A DNA stretch of 64,000 nt from JASGDC01 sp047606545 (GCA_047606545.1 JASGEI010000012.1:9838-73837), one strand, 5' to 3'. Counted from the first letter of the stretch, positions 25,958-36,215 are shown. Numbers and translations: made by a program. The notes: generated by a model from the letters alone, not told the origin.

Positions 25958-28048
25958 CTAACTATGATTAGCTATTGCTTGTCTAGCTCTTTCTTTAACT
26001 TGTTCTTCTATACTATCTGGTGTTAGTACCACAACTTTATTTCCTGCACCACAAACTAATTCCACTACATAATTTTCAGAAGAAGCAGAAAATTCTACTA
26101 AACTAGCCTCTTTATCTTTAGCTATTTCTTTCTTCTCTTTATCGAATTGAATGTATTTAGCTCTAAAGATTGAGTTAGGCTTATTAATTAGCACCGTATA
26201 ATTGACTTTATTATCTTGTTTTTTATTTGCTGACTTTTTGATATTGTTTTTAATTTCGTTAACATCATATTTTTGGTCAGTAACTATAAGGTCTCTCATA
26301 TTATCTATCCGATAGTTATAACCTTCCCAAGTATGAATGTACCAATTGCCGTCTTTATTAAAGAAACCTTCAATTTCTTTAATCTTTTCTGCTTCATTAC
26401 CAGTTTTAGAGAAAGTGTAGCTATACTTTAACTTCTTATTATCAGCTATTGCTTTACTAATTGTTTGCAGTTTCTTAATATCATCATCAGATGAGAACCT
26501 AGGCATTAAAGTATTTTCAACTTCTGGATTATTAGCTATTGGAAAACTAGCTTTAATTTTTTCAATTAATTTTGTAATACTTTCCGTATCACCTTGTTTA
26601 ATAACTAATAAAGTTTTTAATATTGAAATTAAGAAAATGCTTTCTTTAAAAGTTACTTTATGTAATTTTTCGGCTTGTTCTGGATTTTCGATTACAATTA
26701 GGAACTCTTCATATTCTTTCGGATGTTCTAATATTGGTTCCCAAGTCACATCATCTCTTGAAATTTCTTTATCAGGATGGATAAAATCAATCCAAAATCT
26801 ACTGTCATCATCTAGGTTACTGCCAATATCACCTGAAAGTTTAAAAAGATCTTTATAAAACTTTCTGGTATTTTCGATGTTAAACAACTTAGTAGTTTCT
26901 TTTACTGTTGGTGGATTATCTCGTCGGTCTGATATGAAGTTAATAATCTCAAGTGTTTCAGTTATCTTCACTTCTTCACCTCGAGATTTTTTATTAGCCT
27001 TTTCCTTAGCAATAAGTTCGATATAGCTTTTCTTAGTTTTTTCCTGAATAGACTTTTTAGCAATTATTGCTTTTTGATGCACAATGAAAGCTTTTACTAT
27101 TTCTTTAGGTTCAAGAATTTTAATTTGCCCAGCAAACATTGATAAAAACTCTACTGCATCTTGTTGGTGAGTGTATGAATAGGTATATGTTTTACCATCG
27201 TTATTTAAAATAAAGTTATCATTAAAACGTTTTGCAATATTTTCTGGAATTTCGACTCTTACAGTTTTTATGCCATCGTAGTTACCTATGCTACTTAACG
27301 CTTTATTAATATCGAAATCTTTTGGCCTTTTAGCTTTAACAGGCACTTCAACTGTAGAATCAACTTTTAACTTTTCTACCCTATCGAATTTAAAGTTTTT
27401 TGCGATGTCATTTTTAGCTAAATCATAACCATGGATGTACCATTCATCATAAATTTTGCCAATGCCATAAGGCACTATCTTACGTTCTTCAGATTTCGAT
27501 TCAGGTTTCTGATATCCAAAAGTAATAACATGACCACGAGCAATAGCTTCTCTGATGTCCATAATTTTCTCATTATCTACCGAAGATTCTGTACGACCAA
27601 AGAATTCATATTTTTTACGTGGTTCCACATCACTTAATTTTCCAAGCAACTTATCTCTAATGTCATCGTAGAAGTCGTCCTGAAAAATATTAAAAGAAGT
27701 ATTAAGAATCACATTATCTTCAAGTGTTACGTTGAAATTAGCAGTTTCACTAGCATCAAAATCAATTCGGTAACGTGCTTTTCTTAAATCATCACTATCA
27801 CCATCAACACGAATTACAATACTTCGGTTTTGTAACTGCTTTTTATCACGTTCAAATTTGCGTTTAAGACTTTTATAGCCTTTACTATTTACATCAATTA
27901 CGCCACTACTGTCTAACGCGTTGTCATAGTCATTCTTATAAACTTCAACTTTTTGTGCTATTTCAGAGAAAGTGAGCCCCCAACGAGTGTTTGCTAAGAC
28001 CAGAAAAAGATTTATTACACGTAAGTCATTAGTCTGTTTCCGTTCCAT
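25958..28048 (-). CDS. pafBC: PafB-PafC fusion: DNA-damage-responsive WYL regulator
   Basis: 696 residues, twice a normal Paf protein. The first half has an HTH region (NDLRVINLFLVLANTRWGLTFSEIA) and a WYL domain (KIYDEWYIHGYDLAKNDIAKNF); the second half repeats the plan with a divergent HTH region and a second WYL domain (FFNKDGNWYIHTWEGYNYRIDN). In mycobacteria PafB and PafC are separate proteins that act as a heterodimer activating LexA-independent DNA-repair genes; in some other Actinobacteria they are fused. 112 bases precede tatA downstream. No pafA, pup, dop or proteasome genes follow as they do in mycobacteria. Confidence 0.88.
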   Translation of the reverse strand: MERKQTNDLRVINLFLVLANTRWGLTFSEIAQKVEVYKNDYDNALDSSGVIDVNSKGYKSLKRKFERDKKQLQNRSIVIRVDGDSDDLRKARYRIDFDASETANFNVTLEDNVILNTSFNIFQDDFYDDIRDKLLGKLSDVEPRKKYEFFGRTESSVDNEKIMDIREAIARGHVITFGYQKPESKSEERKIVPYGIGKIYDEWYIHGYDLAKNDIAKNFKFDRVEKLKVDSTVEVPVKAKRPKDFDINKALSSIGNYDGIKTVRVEIPENIAKRFNDNFILNNDGKTYTYSYTHQQDAVEFLSMFAGQIKILEPKEIVKAFIVHQKAIIAKKSIQEKTKKSYIELIAKEKANKKSRGEEVKITETLEIINFISDRRDNPPTVKETTKLFNIENTRKFYKDLFKLSGDIGSNLDDDSRFWIDFIHPDKEISRDDVTWEPILEHPKEYEEFLIVIENPEQAEKLHKVTFKESIFLISILKTLLVIKQGDTESITKLIEKIKASFPIANNPEVENTLMPRFSSDDDIKKLQTISKAIADNKKLKYSYTFSKTGNEAEKIKEIEGFFNKDGNWYIHTWEGYNYRIDNMRDLIVTDQKYDVNEIKNNIKKSANKKQDNKVNYTVLINKPNSIFRAKYIQFDKEKKEIAKDKEASLVEFSASSENYVVELVCGAGNKVVVLTPDSIEEQVKERARQAIANHS

Positions 28049-28077
28049 AGTGCACTAACCCCTAGTCAGCAATAGAA

Positions 28078-28458
28078 TTATTTAATAGCTTCTAAGTCAA
28101 CTACGAAAATTAAAGTTTCATTAGGACCAATAGCAGCACCTGCGCCTGCACTACCATAAGCTAGGTGTGGTGGAATAGTTAATTCACGACGACCGCCGAC
28201 TTTCATACCAATTAGCCCTTGGTCCCAGCCTTGAATTACCATACCGACACCTACTGGGAATTCTAATTCTTGGTCACGATTCCAAGAAGCGTCAAATTCT
28301 TCACCAGTCGAAAATGCCACACCAACGTAATGCACACTAACGGTATCTCCAGCTTTTACTTCTGGACCAGTTCCTACTTCAATATCCTTAATTTCAAGCT
28401 TTGTAGGGGCTTGACCACCTGGAAAATCAATCTCAGGACGAGTCTTCTTTGTCGCCAT
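28078..28458 (-). CDS. FKBP-type peptidyl-prolyl isomerase
   Basis: 126 residues, one FKBP domain without a signal peptide. Typical phrases are VSVHYVGVAFSTGEEFDASW, PVGVGMVIQGWDQGLIGMKVGGRREL and IPPHLAYGSAGAGAAIGPNETLIFVVDL. Catalyses cis-trans isomerisation of proline bonds in the cytoplasm. Its start overlaps the trmI end by 26 bases. Confidence 0.94.
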   Translation of the reverse strand: MATKKTRPEIDFPGGQAPTKLEIKDIEVGTGPEVKAGDTVSVHYVGVAFSTGEEFDASWNRDQELEFPVGVGMVIQGWDQGLIGMKVGGRRELTIPPHLAYGSAGAGAAIGPNETLIFVVDLEAIK

Positions 28459-29449
28459 TGTTATTAACCTCTTCTACTTTTTGTTCATTTTCTTTAATTA
28501 TACGCACGATTTTACGTAATTTACGATCTGGAGATTGTCGATAGCCAAGGTCATCAGGAACCCAGGCATTCATATCTTCTTGCGAAAACTCAGTCTTAGA
28601 CTTACGAACCTTCTTTGGTAATGGTTCATATCCATCTGCAAGTTTACGAGCTTGTACTATAAACCCCGTATGAGCTACCATACGATGATCTGGGCGTACG
28701 GCTAGTCCATCAACATGCCAACCACGGACCATAGATTCATAAGCTTGTGGTTCAGTAAAGCGTTTAGTTGCACGCAATTCTTCAGTAACTCGTGATAGCT
28801 GAGTAGCTGTTGCTACATAAGCTAAGAATACTCCTCCTGGTCGCATAACTTCTAGGCATGCTTCCACGCATTCCCAAGGAGCTAACATATCTAGCACTAC
28901 CCTATCTACTGAATTAGTTTCTTCTTTTTCAGTTAATATTTCTGCTAAATTACCAATACTAATTTTCCATGCTGGATGTTCTTTTCCAAAAAATGACTTA
29001 ATATTACCACGGGCAATTTCGGCAAACTCATCACGCATTTCAAAAGAATGAACTTCTCCAGATTCTCCCACAGCACGGAGCAATGATAGTGTCAACGCTC
29101 CAGATCCTACCCCAGCCTCAATAACTTTAGCTCCTGGAAAAATATCACCCATGGTAATAATCTGACCAGCATCTTTAGGATAAACCACAGTAGCACCGCG
29201 TGGCATTGAAAGCACGAAATCTGATAATAATGGTCGAAGCGCCATGAACTGGACACCGGTAGAATTTTCTAAGATTATGCCCTCATCTTTACCCGCTATT
29301 GCATCATGATCTAGATAACCTTTTTCGGTGTTAAAACGGGCACCAGGCATCAAATCTACAGTGTAGATTTTCTTTTTTTCACTAGTTAGTTGGACTTTAT
29401 CCCCATATTTGAAAGGTCCTCTGCGCATTTTAGTGCCAATTGGACTCAT
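28433..29449 (-). CDS. trmI: tRNA (adenine-58-N1)-methyltransferase TrmI
   Basis: 338 residues. The SAM-binding motif is KVIEAGVGSGALTLSLLRAVG, with VHSFEMRDEFAEIARGN and RVVLDMLAPWECVEACLEVMRPGGVF following. The enzyme methylates A58 in the T-loop of tRNAs. In mycobacteria (Rv2118c) it lies beyond mpa at the end of the proteasome cluster, and here it overlaps the FKBP gene directly. The stop of the M50 gene touches its first base. Confidence 0.92.
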   Translation of the reverse strand: MSPIGTKMRRGPFKYGDKVQLTSEKKKIYTVDLMPGARFNTEKGYLDHDAIAGKDEGIILENSTGVQFMALRPLLSDFVLSMPRGATVVYPKDAGQIITMGDIFPGAKVIEAGVGSGALTLSLLRAVGESGEVHSFEMRDEFAEIARGNIKSFFGKEHPAWKISIGNLAEILTEKEETNSVDRVVLDMLAPWECVEACLEVMRPGGVFLAYVATATQLSRVTEELRATKRFTEPQAYESMVRGWHVDGLAVRPDHRMVAHTGFIVQARKLADGYEPLPKKVRKSKTEFSQEDMNAWVPDDLGYRQSPDRKLRKIVRIIKENEQKVEEVNNNGDKEDSS

Positions 29450-30583
29450 CTATACCCCGTCTTCTTCTAGATTTTGTACCATGTTAATTATTTGTTCGTA
29501 TGTCATAAAGCCAACAATGCTCATCCGTGAATCAGCGATAAAATATTCTTTTGCTGGAATTAGTGCTATGCGCTTAAGCATTTGTTCTTTAGTCATTACA
29601 TCTAACAAAATTCCAGATTTATCAAATGGTGAAGCTACTGAAGTGGCTAAAGTTTTCTTTAATTGCTCAGTAGGGATTGAGTTTAGTGCTTCAATATTTA
29701 CTACTTGTTCAATAAACTCATCTTTTACAATTGCTATATGCTTAATTTTAGTACTCAAAGCCTTAACTTTATGACAATGTGTATTTGCTGGTATCGCTAT
29801 CGCTGGTTCCATACGTTCTTTAAATGGTAAAGTAACTACTGCCTCTTGTACCTTACCGTTAGCTTGATTCACTGCACCTTGTGCTGCAGTGAATAAATAG
29901 CTAATTACTATTAGTGCTAATAACGCAGAAAACATACTTATCTGGTAACCAGAGATAAGTGGCACGATAAATATCCAGATGACTAAAGCCACACACAGTA
30001 CCATACCTAAGTAACCGGTAACCTTTAAGCCTAATTTTGGATTCTTAGTTTTAGCAGTGATTAATGATTCTAATGCCCTACCACCATCTAGTGGAAATGC
30101 TGGCAAAATATTAAAAATCGAAACAAAAAGATTTACATAGTACAAACTTTGCAACAATAAAAGTACTGTAATATTTGAAAAAGCAAAAGCTGCTACATAA
30201 CTTATTCCAGCAATCACAAAGTTAGCTAACGGACCGACTAACGCAATAGTTGCTAACACCTTTGGCGCAGCTTGCCCTGGTCCAAATTGAGTATGTCCGC
30301 CAAAGATATTTAAAACAATTTTATTAACACTTAAGCCATTTTTTTGCGCAACAACTGTGTGTGCTGCTTCATGAATAAAAATTGAAATTGCCAATAAAAT
30401 AGCATAAATAAATGAAATAATTCCAGCTTGAAGTGTCGAATAGCTTGGTACTATTACCTTTACTGTTGGAGTGAAAGTAATGACTAGAAATGCGGCAATA
30501 AAAAACCAAGATAAAGATAGGTAAATTGGAACTTTCCGAAAACTTCCAATTTTAATACCATCACTATTTGCAAGTCTAAGCAT
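29450..30583 (-). CDS. M50-family site-2-type membrane metalloprotease
   Basis: 377 residues. The zinc site IHEAAHTVVAQ (HExxH) lies in an early membrane segment and the second metal ligand in NILPAFPLDGGRAL near residue 163. About six membrane segments are followed by a soluble C-terminal part (260-377) resembling a degenerate CBS pair. Such proteases cut regulatory proteins inside the membrane. It overlaps the HAD gene by eight bases and abuts trmI, a conserved order in Actinobacteria. Confidence 0.88.
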   Translation of the reverse strand: MLRLANSDGIKIGSFRKVPIYLSLSWFFIAAFLVITFTPTVKVIVPSYSTLQAGIISFIYAILLAISIFIHEAAHTVVAQKNGLSVNKIVLNIFGGHTQFGPGQAAPKVLATIALVGPLANFVIAGISYVAAFAFSNITVLLLLQSLYYVNLFVSIFNILPAFPLDGGRALESLITAKTKNPKLGLKVTGYLGMVLCVALVIWIFIVPLISGYQISMFSALLALIVISYLFTAAQGAVNQANGKVQEAVVTLPFKERMEPAIAIPANTHCHKVKALSTKIKHIAIVKDEFIEQVVNIEALNSIPTEQLKKTLATSVASPFDKSGILLDVMTKEQMLKRIALIPAKEYFIADSRMSIVGFMTYEQIINMVQNLEEDGV

Positions 30584-31256
30584 TCAAAAGCTCACTAAAA
30601 TCTTCTAAAGTAACTCCAGCTAAAGTTTTCCAGATAGTGATTGTATCCATAGTTTCGATTGGTGAAAATAATGGGATTCCGATAGTTTTTACACCAGCAG
30701 CTACCGCACTTGTTGCACCTGGAATTGAGTCCTCTACTGCTACACAGTCTTTAGCATTAATGTCATAGCCTTTTTTGTTTAAAAGTTCAATTGCTAATAA
30801 ATATGGATCTGGATGTGGCTTACCATTTTTAACCATGTCACCAGTAACAGTCACTGCAAAGGTATCTTTAGGGACACTGTCAATAAATGCTTGTGCAAAA
30901 GGCCTATAGGACATTGTTACCAAAGCACAAGGGATATCATTTTCTTTAAGTAATTGTAAAGTTTCTAGAGCTCCAGGACGGTAAGGAGCGTGCTTTTTAA
31001 CTTTTTCAATCATTCGCACATTACAGAATTCTAAGAACTCATCAAGAGTGACATTTACACCAACTTTACGCATAAGTTTGGCACTATCTTCCATTGAGTT
31101 GCCTACCATTCTTTGAGCAAGTTCTTCACTCCAGGTTACTCCATGGTTTGCGGCAAGCTCAGTTTCGATTTCAAACCAATATTTCTCTGAATCGATTAAG
31201 GTACCATCCATATCCCAAAGGACAGCTTTAGGAAGTTTCATTTCATTTTTTTTCAT
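30576..31256 (-). CDS. HAD-superfamily phosphatase/phosphomutase (subfamily IA)
   Basis: 226 residues. Motif I is WDMDGTLIDSEKYW with the nucleophile Asp, motif II is LVTMSYRP, the Lys of motif III is in KNGKPHPDPYL, and motif IV is CVAVEDSIPGATSAVAAG. A helical cap (about 20-90) places it near beta-phosphoglucomutase-like phosphatases. The substrate is unknown. It heads the block HAD-M50-trmI-FKBP with overlapping genes. Confidence 0.88.
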   Translation of the reverse strand: MKKNEMKLPKAVLWDMDGTLIDSEKYWFEIETELAANHGVTWSEELAQRMVGNSMEDSAKLMRKVGVNVTLDEFLEFCNVRMIEKVKKHAPYRPGALETLQLLKENDIPCALVTMSYRPFAQAFIDSVPKDTFAVTVTGDMVKNGKPHPDPYLLAIELLNKKGYDINAKDCVAVEDSIPGATSAVAAGVKTIGIPLFSPIETMDTITIWKTLAGVTLEDFSELLNA

Positions 31257-31307
31257 AATAATAACTATAGCCGTTTAGCGGGATTCTTCTATAGATTTGT
31301 AAATATA

Positions 31308-31598
31308 TTAGTCACGCTCGACAAAATCAATATCATCATCATCGATAAGTAGTTTATCTTGTGTTTTATTAGCAGGCGCTTTGAATTCTACATCATCTTC
31401 ATCTTCAAAAATGACAAATGGTGTGACTTCATCGTGCTCTTTAGCTATTGTCTGTTCATAAGTATCGAAAGCTTCTGCCAGTGAATAGTAGGCTGCTTCA
31501 ATACCTGCATCATCATTTGTGCTATCTTCTATAGCAGATAAGTGATCTTCAAAAGCATCTATTAGGGCTTCTAATGCCGCGCGTGAATCTAAACTCAT
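31308..31598 (-). CDS. Small acidic hypothetical protein
   Basis: 96 residues, very rich in Asp and Glu, especially at the end (LLIDDDDIDFVERD). The N-terminal half looks helical (ALEALIDAFEDHLSAIEDST). No known motif. It lies 51 bases before the HAD gene on the same strand and may be the first gene of the long leftward cluster. Similar acidic small proteins sit near this cluster in other Actinobacteria, but I cannot confirm homology by eye. Confidence 0.65.
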   Translation of the reverse strand: MSLDSRAALEALIDAFEDHLSAIEDSTNDDAGIEAAYYSLAEAFDTYEQTIAKEHDEVTPFVIFEDEDDVEFKAPANKTQDKLLIDDDDIDFVERD

Positions 31599-31753
31599 AT
31601 ATAGAGCGTAAGATAAAAATCTAATATTTCAAAATCTTATACTCATATGAAACAGGAGTATTTCTAGCTGTGACAGTATTTATTAATATCATCAAAGATA
31701 CTTTGCTAAAGCAGATTCATAATTATTATTTAGAGAAATTATATACAACCAAC

Positions 31754-31805
31754 AAAAAAGACAGTTTTTCAGTGTTTAAATCAGTTACTGAAAAACTGCC
31801 TTTTT
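31754..31805 (-). terminator. Terminator of the second GH1 gene
   Basis: AAAAAGACAGTTTTTCAGT pairs with ACTGAAAAACTGCCTTTTT (one mismatch), 34 bases after the stop at 31840 on the minus strand, followed there by U-rich TCTTTTTTG. Confidence 0.8.
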
Positions 31806-31839
31806 ATATTTTGGAAATCTTCTTATTGTTATTTACTTT

Positions 31840-33276
31840 TTAGTTGTTTGAAAGGTCTTCACCGTTAGAAGCGATTACTTTCTTATACCAGTCAAATGAT
31901 TTCTTCTTGCTACGGTTTAACGTACCATTACCCTCATTATCACGATCCACATAAATGAAACCATAGCGCTTCTTCATTTCACCAGTTCCAGCTGATACTA
32001 AATCGATACACCCCCAAGTTGTATAACCAAGTATTTCGACACCATCAATATCAATTGCATCACGCATTGCTTCAATGTGCTCAGCTAAATATTGAATACG
32101 ATAATCGTCTTCTACGTAACCATTTTCATCTGGTTTATCAGCTGCACCTAGACCATTTTCCACTACAAACAATGGCTTTTGGTAACGATCGTAAATCTGA
32201 TTCATTGTGATACGGAAGCCTAGTGGATCAATTTGCCAGCCCCATTCACTTGATTCAAGGTAAGGATTTTTAACTGTATCAAAAATATTACCGCTAGTAG
32301 TATCACCAAGAACCTTTGGATCCACACTAGCAATACGAGAAGAGTAATAAGAGAATGAGATGAAGTCTACAGTATATTCTTTGAGAATATCTAAATCACC
32401 GTCTTCAATTTTTACTTCAATACCTTCACGTTCCCACAGCTTCTTAATATAGTTAGGATATTCACCTCGAGACTGCACATCAATGAAGAAATAACTATTA
32501 CGATCATTGTTCATTGCTTCAAATACATCTTTTGGATTTGGAGTGTATGGATAGTAAGAGCCGGAAGCAAGCATACAGCCAACTTTGTTTTCTGGATCAA
32601 CTTCATGAGCAATCTTAGTAGCAATTGCACTTGCAAGAAGTTCATGATGTGCAGCTTGATATTTAACTTGCTCTTTGTTTTCATCATCACCAAGGTAAAG
32701 ACCTGCACCCATAAAAGGTGCGTGCATAAGCATGTTGATTTCATTAAAAGTCAACCAGTATTTAACTAGACCTTTGTATCGGTTAAAGATAACGTTACAT
32801 AGATTTTCGTAGAATTCGACTAGTTTACGATTACGCCATGCTCCATACTTTTCTACTAAATGCATTGGGCAGTCAAAGTGTGTAATGGTAACTAGTGGTT
32901 CAATACCATATTTCTTACACTCCTTAAACAAGTCTTCATAAAACTTTAATCCAGCTTCATTTGGCTTACTTTCGTCACCTTTAGGAAAAATACGACTCCA
33001 GGCAATTGAAAGTCGATAAGTTTTAAAACCCATTTCAGCAAATAGTGCAATGTCTTCTTTATAGCGATGGTACATATCGATAGCTTTTTTAGCTGGATAA
33101 AAATGCTCATCATCAAAATCAAACATTTTCATTTCACCAGTAATTACTGCCTTACGGTCTTTTCCAACAGGTGATACGTCAACATTAGCTAAACCGCGCC
33201 CATCTTGGTCGTAACCACCTTCACATTGATTAGCCGCTGTTGCGCCACCCCATAGAAAATCCTTTGGGAAACCCAT
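31840..33276 (-). CDS. GH1 6-phospho-beta-glucosidase (second copy)
   Basis: 478 residues, clearly paralogous to the enzyme at 20258-21685. Acid/base Glu in YWLTFNEINML, nucleophile Glu in PLFVVENGLGAADK, and the C-terminal LVSAGTGEMKKRYGFIYVD. Single gene with its own terminator and Shine-Dalgarno AAGGAGGAA. No PTS genes adjoin it, so it probably uses phospho-sugars imported by the cellobiose PTS or another transporter elsewhere. A TATAAT on the minus strand at 33344-33349 may be the -10 box. Confidence 0.92.
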   Translation of the reverse strand: MGFPKDFLWGGATAANQCEGGYDQDGRGLANVDVSPVGKDRKAVITGEMKMFDFDDEHFYPAKKAIDMYHRYKEDIALFAEMGFKTYRLSIAWSRIFPKGDESKPNEAGLKFYEDLFKECKKYGIEPLVTITHFDCPMHLVEKYGAWRNRKLVEFYENLCNVIFNRYKGLVKYWLTFNEINMLMHAPFMGAGLYLGDDENKEQVKYQAAHHELLASAIATKIAHEVDPENKVGCMLASGSYYPYTPNPKDVFEAMNNDRNSYFFIDVQSRGEYPNYIKKLWEREGIEVKIEDGDLDILKEYTVDFISFSYYSSRIASVDPKVLGDTTSGNIFDTVKNPYLESSEWGWQIDPLGFRITMNQIYDRYQKPLFVVENGLGAADKPDENGYVEDDYRIQYLAEHIEAMRDAIDIDGVEILGYTTWGCIDLVSAGTGEMKKRYGFIYVDRDNEGNGTLNRSKKKSFDWYKKVIASNGEDLSNN

Positions 33277-33740
33277 CGAATTCCTCCTTGAATTATTAAA
33301 ATTAATTATCTGTGTTGTACATGCTCAATTTTCAAGGCGTTCTATTATAAATAATAGCTATCTTGGTAAACCTAGACTATGCACTCAACTAACTATTATA
33401 ATACTTTTATTTCTGTAGCAGAAGATTACCCTATAACTAACGCCGAGTTTCCACTTACCCACAAATAAAATCAGGTAATACTAAATTAGAAAGTCTGAAT
33501 TATTGATTAACTGCAGTAGAGCTACCAATCGCTGTTTAAATAAAAATTAGTCCACCAGCTAAATAACAACTACCTAATGTCAAAGTTTAACGAATTAATA
33601 AACTTGACATTAGGTAGTTAAGTTATATCTAGTGAATAATTTTTAGTCTATGACCAAATTTAAAAATGTATCTTTAGTGTCAAAGGCGTATCTGTACCGC
33701 TTTCATACTGTGCGACAGATCAAGAGGTAGCACATATTAA
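33277..33740. other. 464-base intergenic region
   Basis: Holds the likely promoter of the second GH1 gene (TATAAT, minus strand, 33344-33349) and the long terminator-like hairpin of the GH3 gene at 33568-33619. No further gene was seen. Confidence 0.5.
33568..33619 (-). terminator. Long hairpin after the GH3 gene
   Basis: AACTACCTAATGTCAA pairs with TTGACATTAGGTAGTT, and the stem continues with a one-base bulge. It lies about 120 bases after the GH3 stop. The U-run is weak. Confidence 0.65.
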
Positions 33741-36215
33741 CTAATTCTTACTTTTTCTTTCTGTGCGCATTCGCTTTGCAAACTGCAAAATACTTTCATC
33801 ACCATTAAATAAATCAATAAGTTGTTGCTGTCGCTCTTCAGTAATAGAGTCGGAAAACATCCGTGGCAAAGTACGTATTGGCAAGGTAAGTTGCATCCGA
33901 GCTAATCCTGCTTTTCCTGGTTGCTTAAGTAAATTAAAGAGTGTAATCCTACCTTTAAGATATACATAGCTTAGGTTTGCTGCAAGTGAGTGCCCTGGCA
34001 ATTGAGCCAAGATACTTTCTTCTGTAAGTGGTACATTAGCATCCCAATTTCTTTTTGGCGGTGTGCGACCAAGCAATGTTTCAAATTCCTTATCGTCTAC
34101 ATCTTGTACTTTACCTGAGAAGTAATGTGGAACTACAGTTTTTTCAGGTGAAACAAGTTTATTACCTACAATTTCTGCAGTTATTGTCGCCTGAATATCA
34201 CGTGAAGAAGCACCTACCAAAATCTTATAATTACCTGCTACTTTACTCCATGTGTCTGCTTGCACATCATAAGCACTAAATGCGTTATCACTTAGGGAGA
34301 TTTGTACCTTTTTGCTCTCTCCTGAAGCTAACTGCACTTTAGTAAATCCTGCAAGTTCACGAACTGCACGGAATGTTTCCTTTGCATCAGTAGCTTCAAT
34401 ATAAACTTGTACTACTTCAGCACCTGCTGTCTTACCTGTGTTACTAACAGTAACCTCAATAGTTTCTGGAACACCTTGCTTTTCCGAACTTACCTGAGCA
34501 TCATCATATTTAAATGCGGTGTATGACAATCCATGTCCAAATGGATACCTAACTGGCAATCCAATCTTGTCATAATAACGATAACCAATGTAAATACTGT
34601 CACGATGCTCTGCACTTGCTTGATCACGAGTGTAATCCTTAGCAGATGCGACATCTTCATATTTAATCGGATAGGTTTCAGCTAGTTTACCACTTGGATT
34701 CACTTTGCCAGAAAGGATATTTGTTATCGCATCGCCACCAGCTTGTCCAGGTAAATATGAATGAACAATCGCAGAAACATCATCAGCAAAAGGTAGTTCG
34801 ACTGGAGCACCTCCGACCAATACGACCACAATCTTCTTACCAGTTTTAATTAACTCTTGAGTTAGTTTAAGTTGATTTTGGGCAATACGCATATGTGCCC
34901 TATCAGCACCTTCAGATTCAGAACTTTCATCTAAGCCAATAAATAATAATACCGTGTCAGCTGCTTCTACACTGGCGATCGCACTATCTGCAAGCTTTTT
35001 AGAAGGGGAATCTTGCCGTTTAAATCCAGCTTCGTAACTAATAATATTAAGATCAGAATTTTGTAGCGCATCTAATGGCGAAATTACTCGAGTCGGATTA
35101 ACTTTTGAGCTTCCTGCACCCTGATAACGTGGTGTTTTAGCAAAATCTCCGATTACTGCAATTTTTTCTGATGAATTAAGTGGTAATGAATCATCATTTT
35201 TAAGTAGTACTATCGCATCTTCAGCTGCTTTTCTAGCTGCTTCGTGATGCGCATCAAAATCAATAGTGACTTTGTTATCGGAATTTTCATACTTCACATC
35301 GTCACTAACTTGATCAAGAAGTGTTAAGAATTCGTCAATTCGTTTATCAAGATCAGCTTCATCGAGTTCACCAGAGTTTACCGCTTCAATAATACGGCGT
35401 TCGGTAATGCCTTTACTTGCTGGCATTTCCAAGTTGCTACCAGCGGCAATAGCTGCTGCCCCATCATTATTTCCGCCCCAATCAGATATCACTGTGCCAG
35501 CAAAACCCCAACGACCACGAAGGATTTTACCTACTAATTCTGGGTGTTCATGAGCATAAGTACCATTAACCTTATTGTAAGAAGTCATCAGCATCAATGG
35601 TTTACCTTCAGTTACTGCAATCCTAAAACCTTCAAGATAGATTTCGTGTAATGCACGTTCATCGACTACTTCATCAATACTCATTCTATAAGTCTCTTGG
35701 CTGTTAACTGCATAATGTTTTGGACAAGCACCGATACCATTAGACTGTGCACCTTTGATTAAAGCAGCAGCCAACTTTCCTGATAGGTAAGGATCTTCAG
35801 AAAAATATTCGAAATTCCTACCCCCTAATGGATTGCGCTTAATATTTAGTCCAGGGCCTAGCAATACGCTTACATGCTCAGCAGCAGCTTCAGCACCAAC
35901 AGTTTTACCAACTTGGTAAATCAAGTCCATATTCCATGAATTTGCCAATGTTGCAGCCGTCGGAAAACACGTAGCAAGTACTGAAGCATTAATACCAAGA
36001 TGATCTGGGTTTGAAGTCTGCTTACGTAATCCGTGTGGACCATCTGAAACCATAATCCCAGGAATGCCAAGGTGTTCAATTTCCTTGGTCTGCCAAAAAT
36101 TTGCACCAGAAGTAAGACTAGCTTTTTCTTCTAATGTCATTTTAGCGATAAGTTGCTGATGCTTAAGTTCCTGAAATTTATTTTCTTTAGTGGTCGTCTC
36201 ACGGTTAGACTTCAT
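33741..36215 (-). CDS. GH3 beta-glucosidase
   Basis: 824 residues. N-terminal TIM-barrel with LLGPGLNIKRNPLGGRNFEYFSEDP (substrate loop), KHYAVNSQE, and nucleophile Asp in TVISDWGGNNDG near residue 245; then the alpha/beta sandwich domain with GLDESSESEGADR, and a fibronectin-III-like C-terminal domain. No signal peptide, so it is probably cytoplasmic and acts on unphosphorylated beta-glucosides. It lies downstream of the MFS transporter on the same strand, with a hairpin at 36278-36312 between them. Confidence 0.92.
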   Translation of the reverse strand: MKSNRETTTKENKFQELKHQQLIAKMTLEEKASLTSGANFWQTKEIEHLGIPGIMVSDGPHGLRKQTSNPDHLGINASVLATCFPTAATLANSWNMDLIYQVGKTVGAEAAAEHVSVLLGPGLNIKRNPLGGRNFEYFSEDPYLSGKLAAALIKGAQSNGIGACPKHYAVNSQETYRMSIDEVVDERALHEIYLEGFRIAVTEGKPLMLMTSYNKVNGTYAHEHPELVGKILRGRWGFAGTVISDWGGNNDGAAAIAAGSNLEMPASKGITERRIIEAVNSGELDEADLDKRIDEFLTLLDQVSDDVKYENSDNKVTIDFDAHHEAARKAAEDAIVLLKNDDSLPLNSSEKIAVIGDFAKTPRYQGAGSSKVNPTRVISPLDALQNSDLNIISYEAGFKRQDSPSKKLADSAIASVEAADTVLLFIGLDESSESEGADRAHMRIAQNQLKLTQELIKTGKKIVVVLVGGAPVELPFADDVSAIVHSYLPGQAGGDAITNILSGKVNPSGKLAETYPIKYEDVASAKDYTRDQASAEHRDSIYIGYRYYDKIGLPVRYPFGHGLSYTAFKYDDAQVSSEKQGVPETIEVTVSNTGKTAGAEVVQVYIEATDAKETFRAVRELAGFTKVQLASGESKKVQISLSDNAFSAYDVQADTWSKVAGNYKILVGASSRDIQATITAEIVGNKLVSPEKTVVPHYFSGKVQDVDDKEFETLLGRTPPKRNWDANVPLTEESILAQLPGHSLAANLSYVYLKGRITLFNLLKQPGKAGLARMQLTLPIRTLPRMFSDSITEERQQQLIDLFNGDESILQFAKRMRTERKSKN

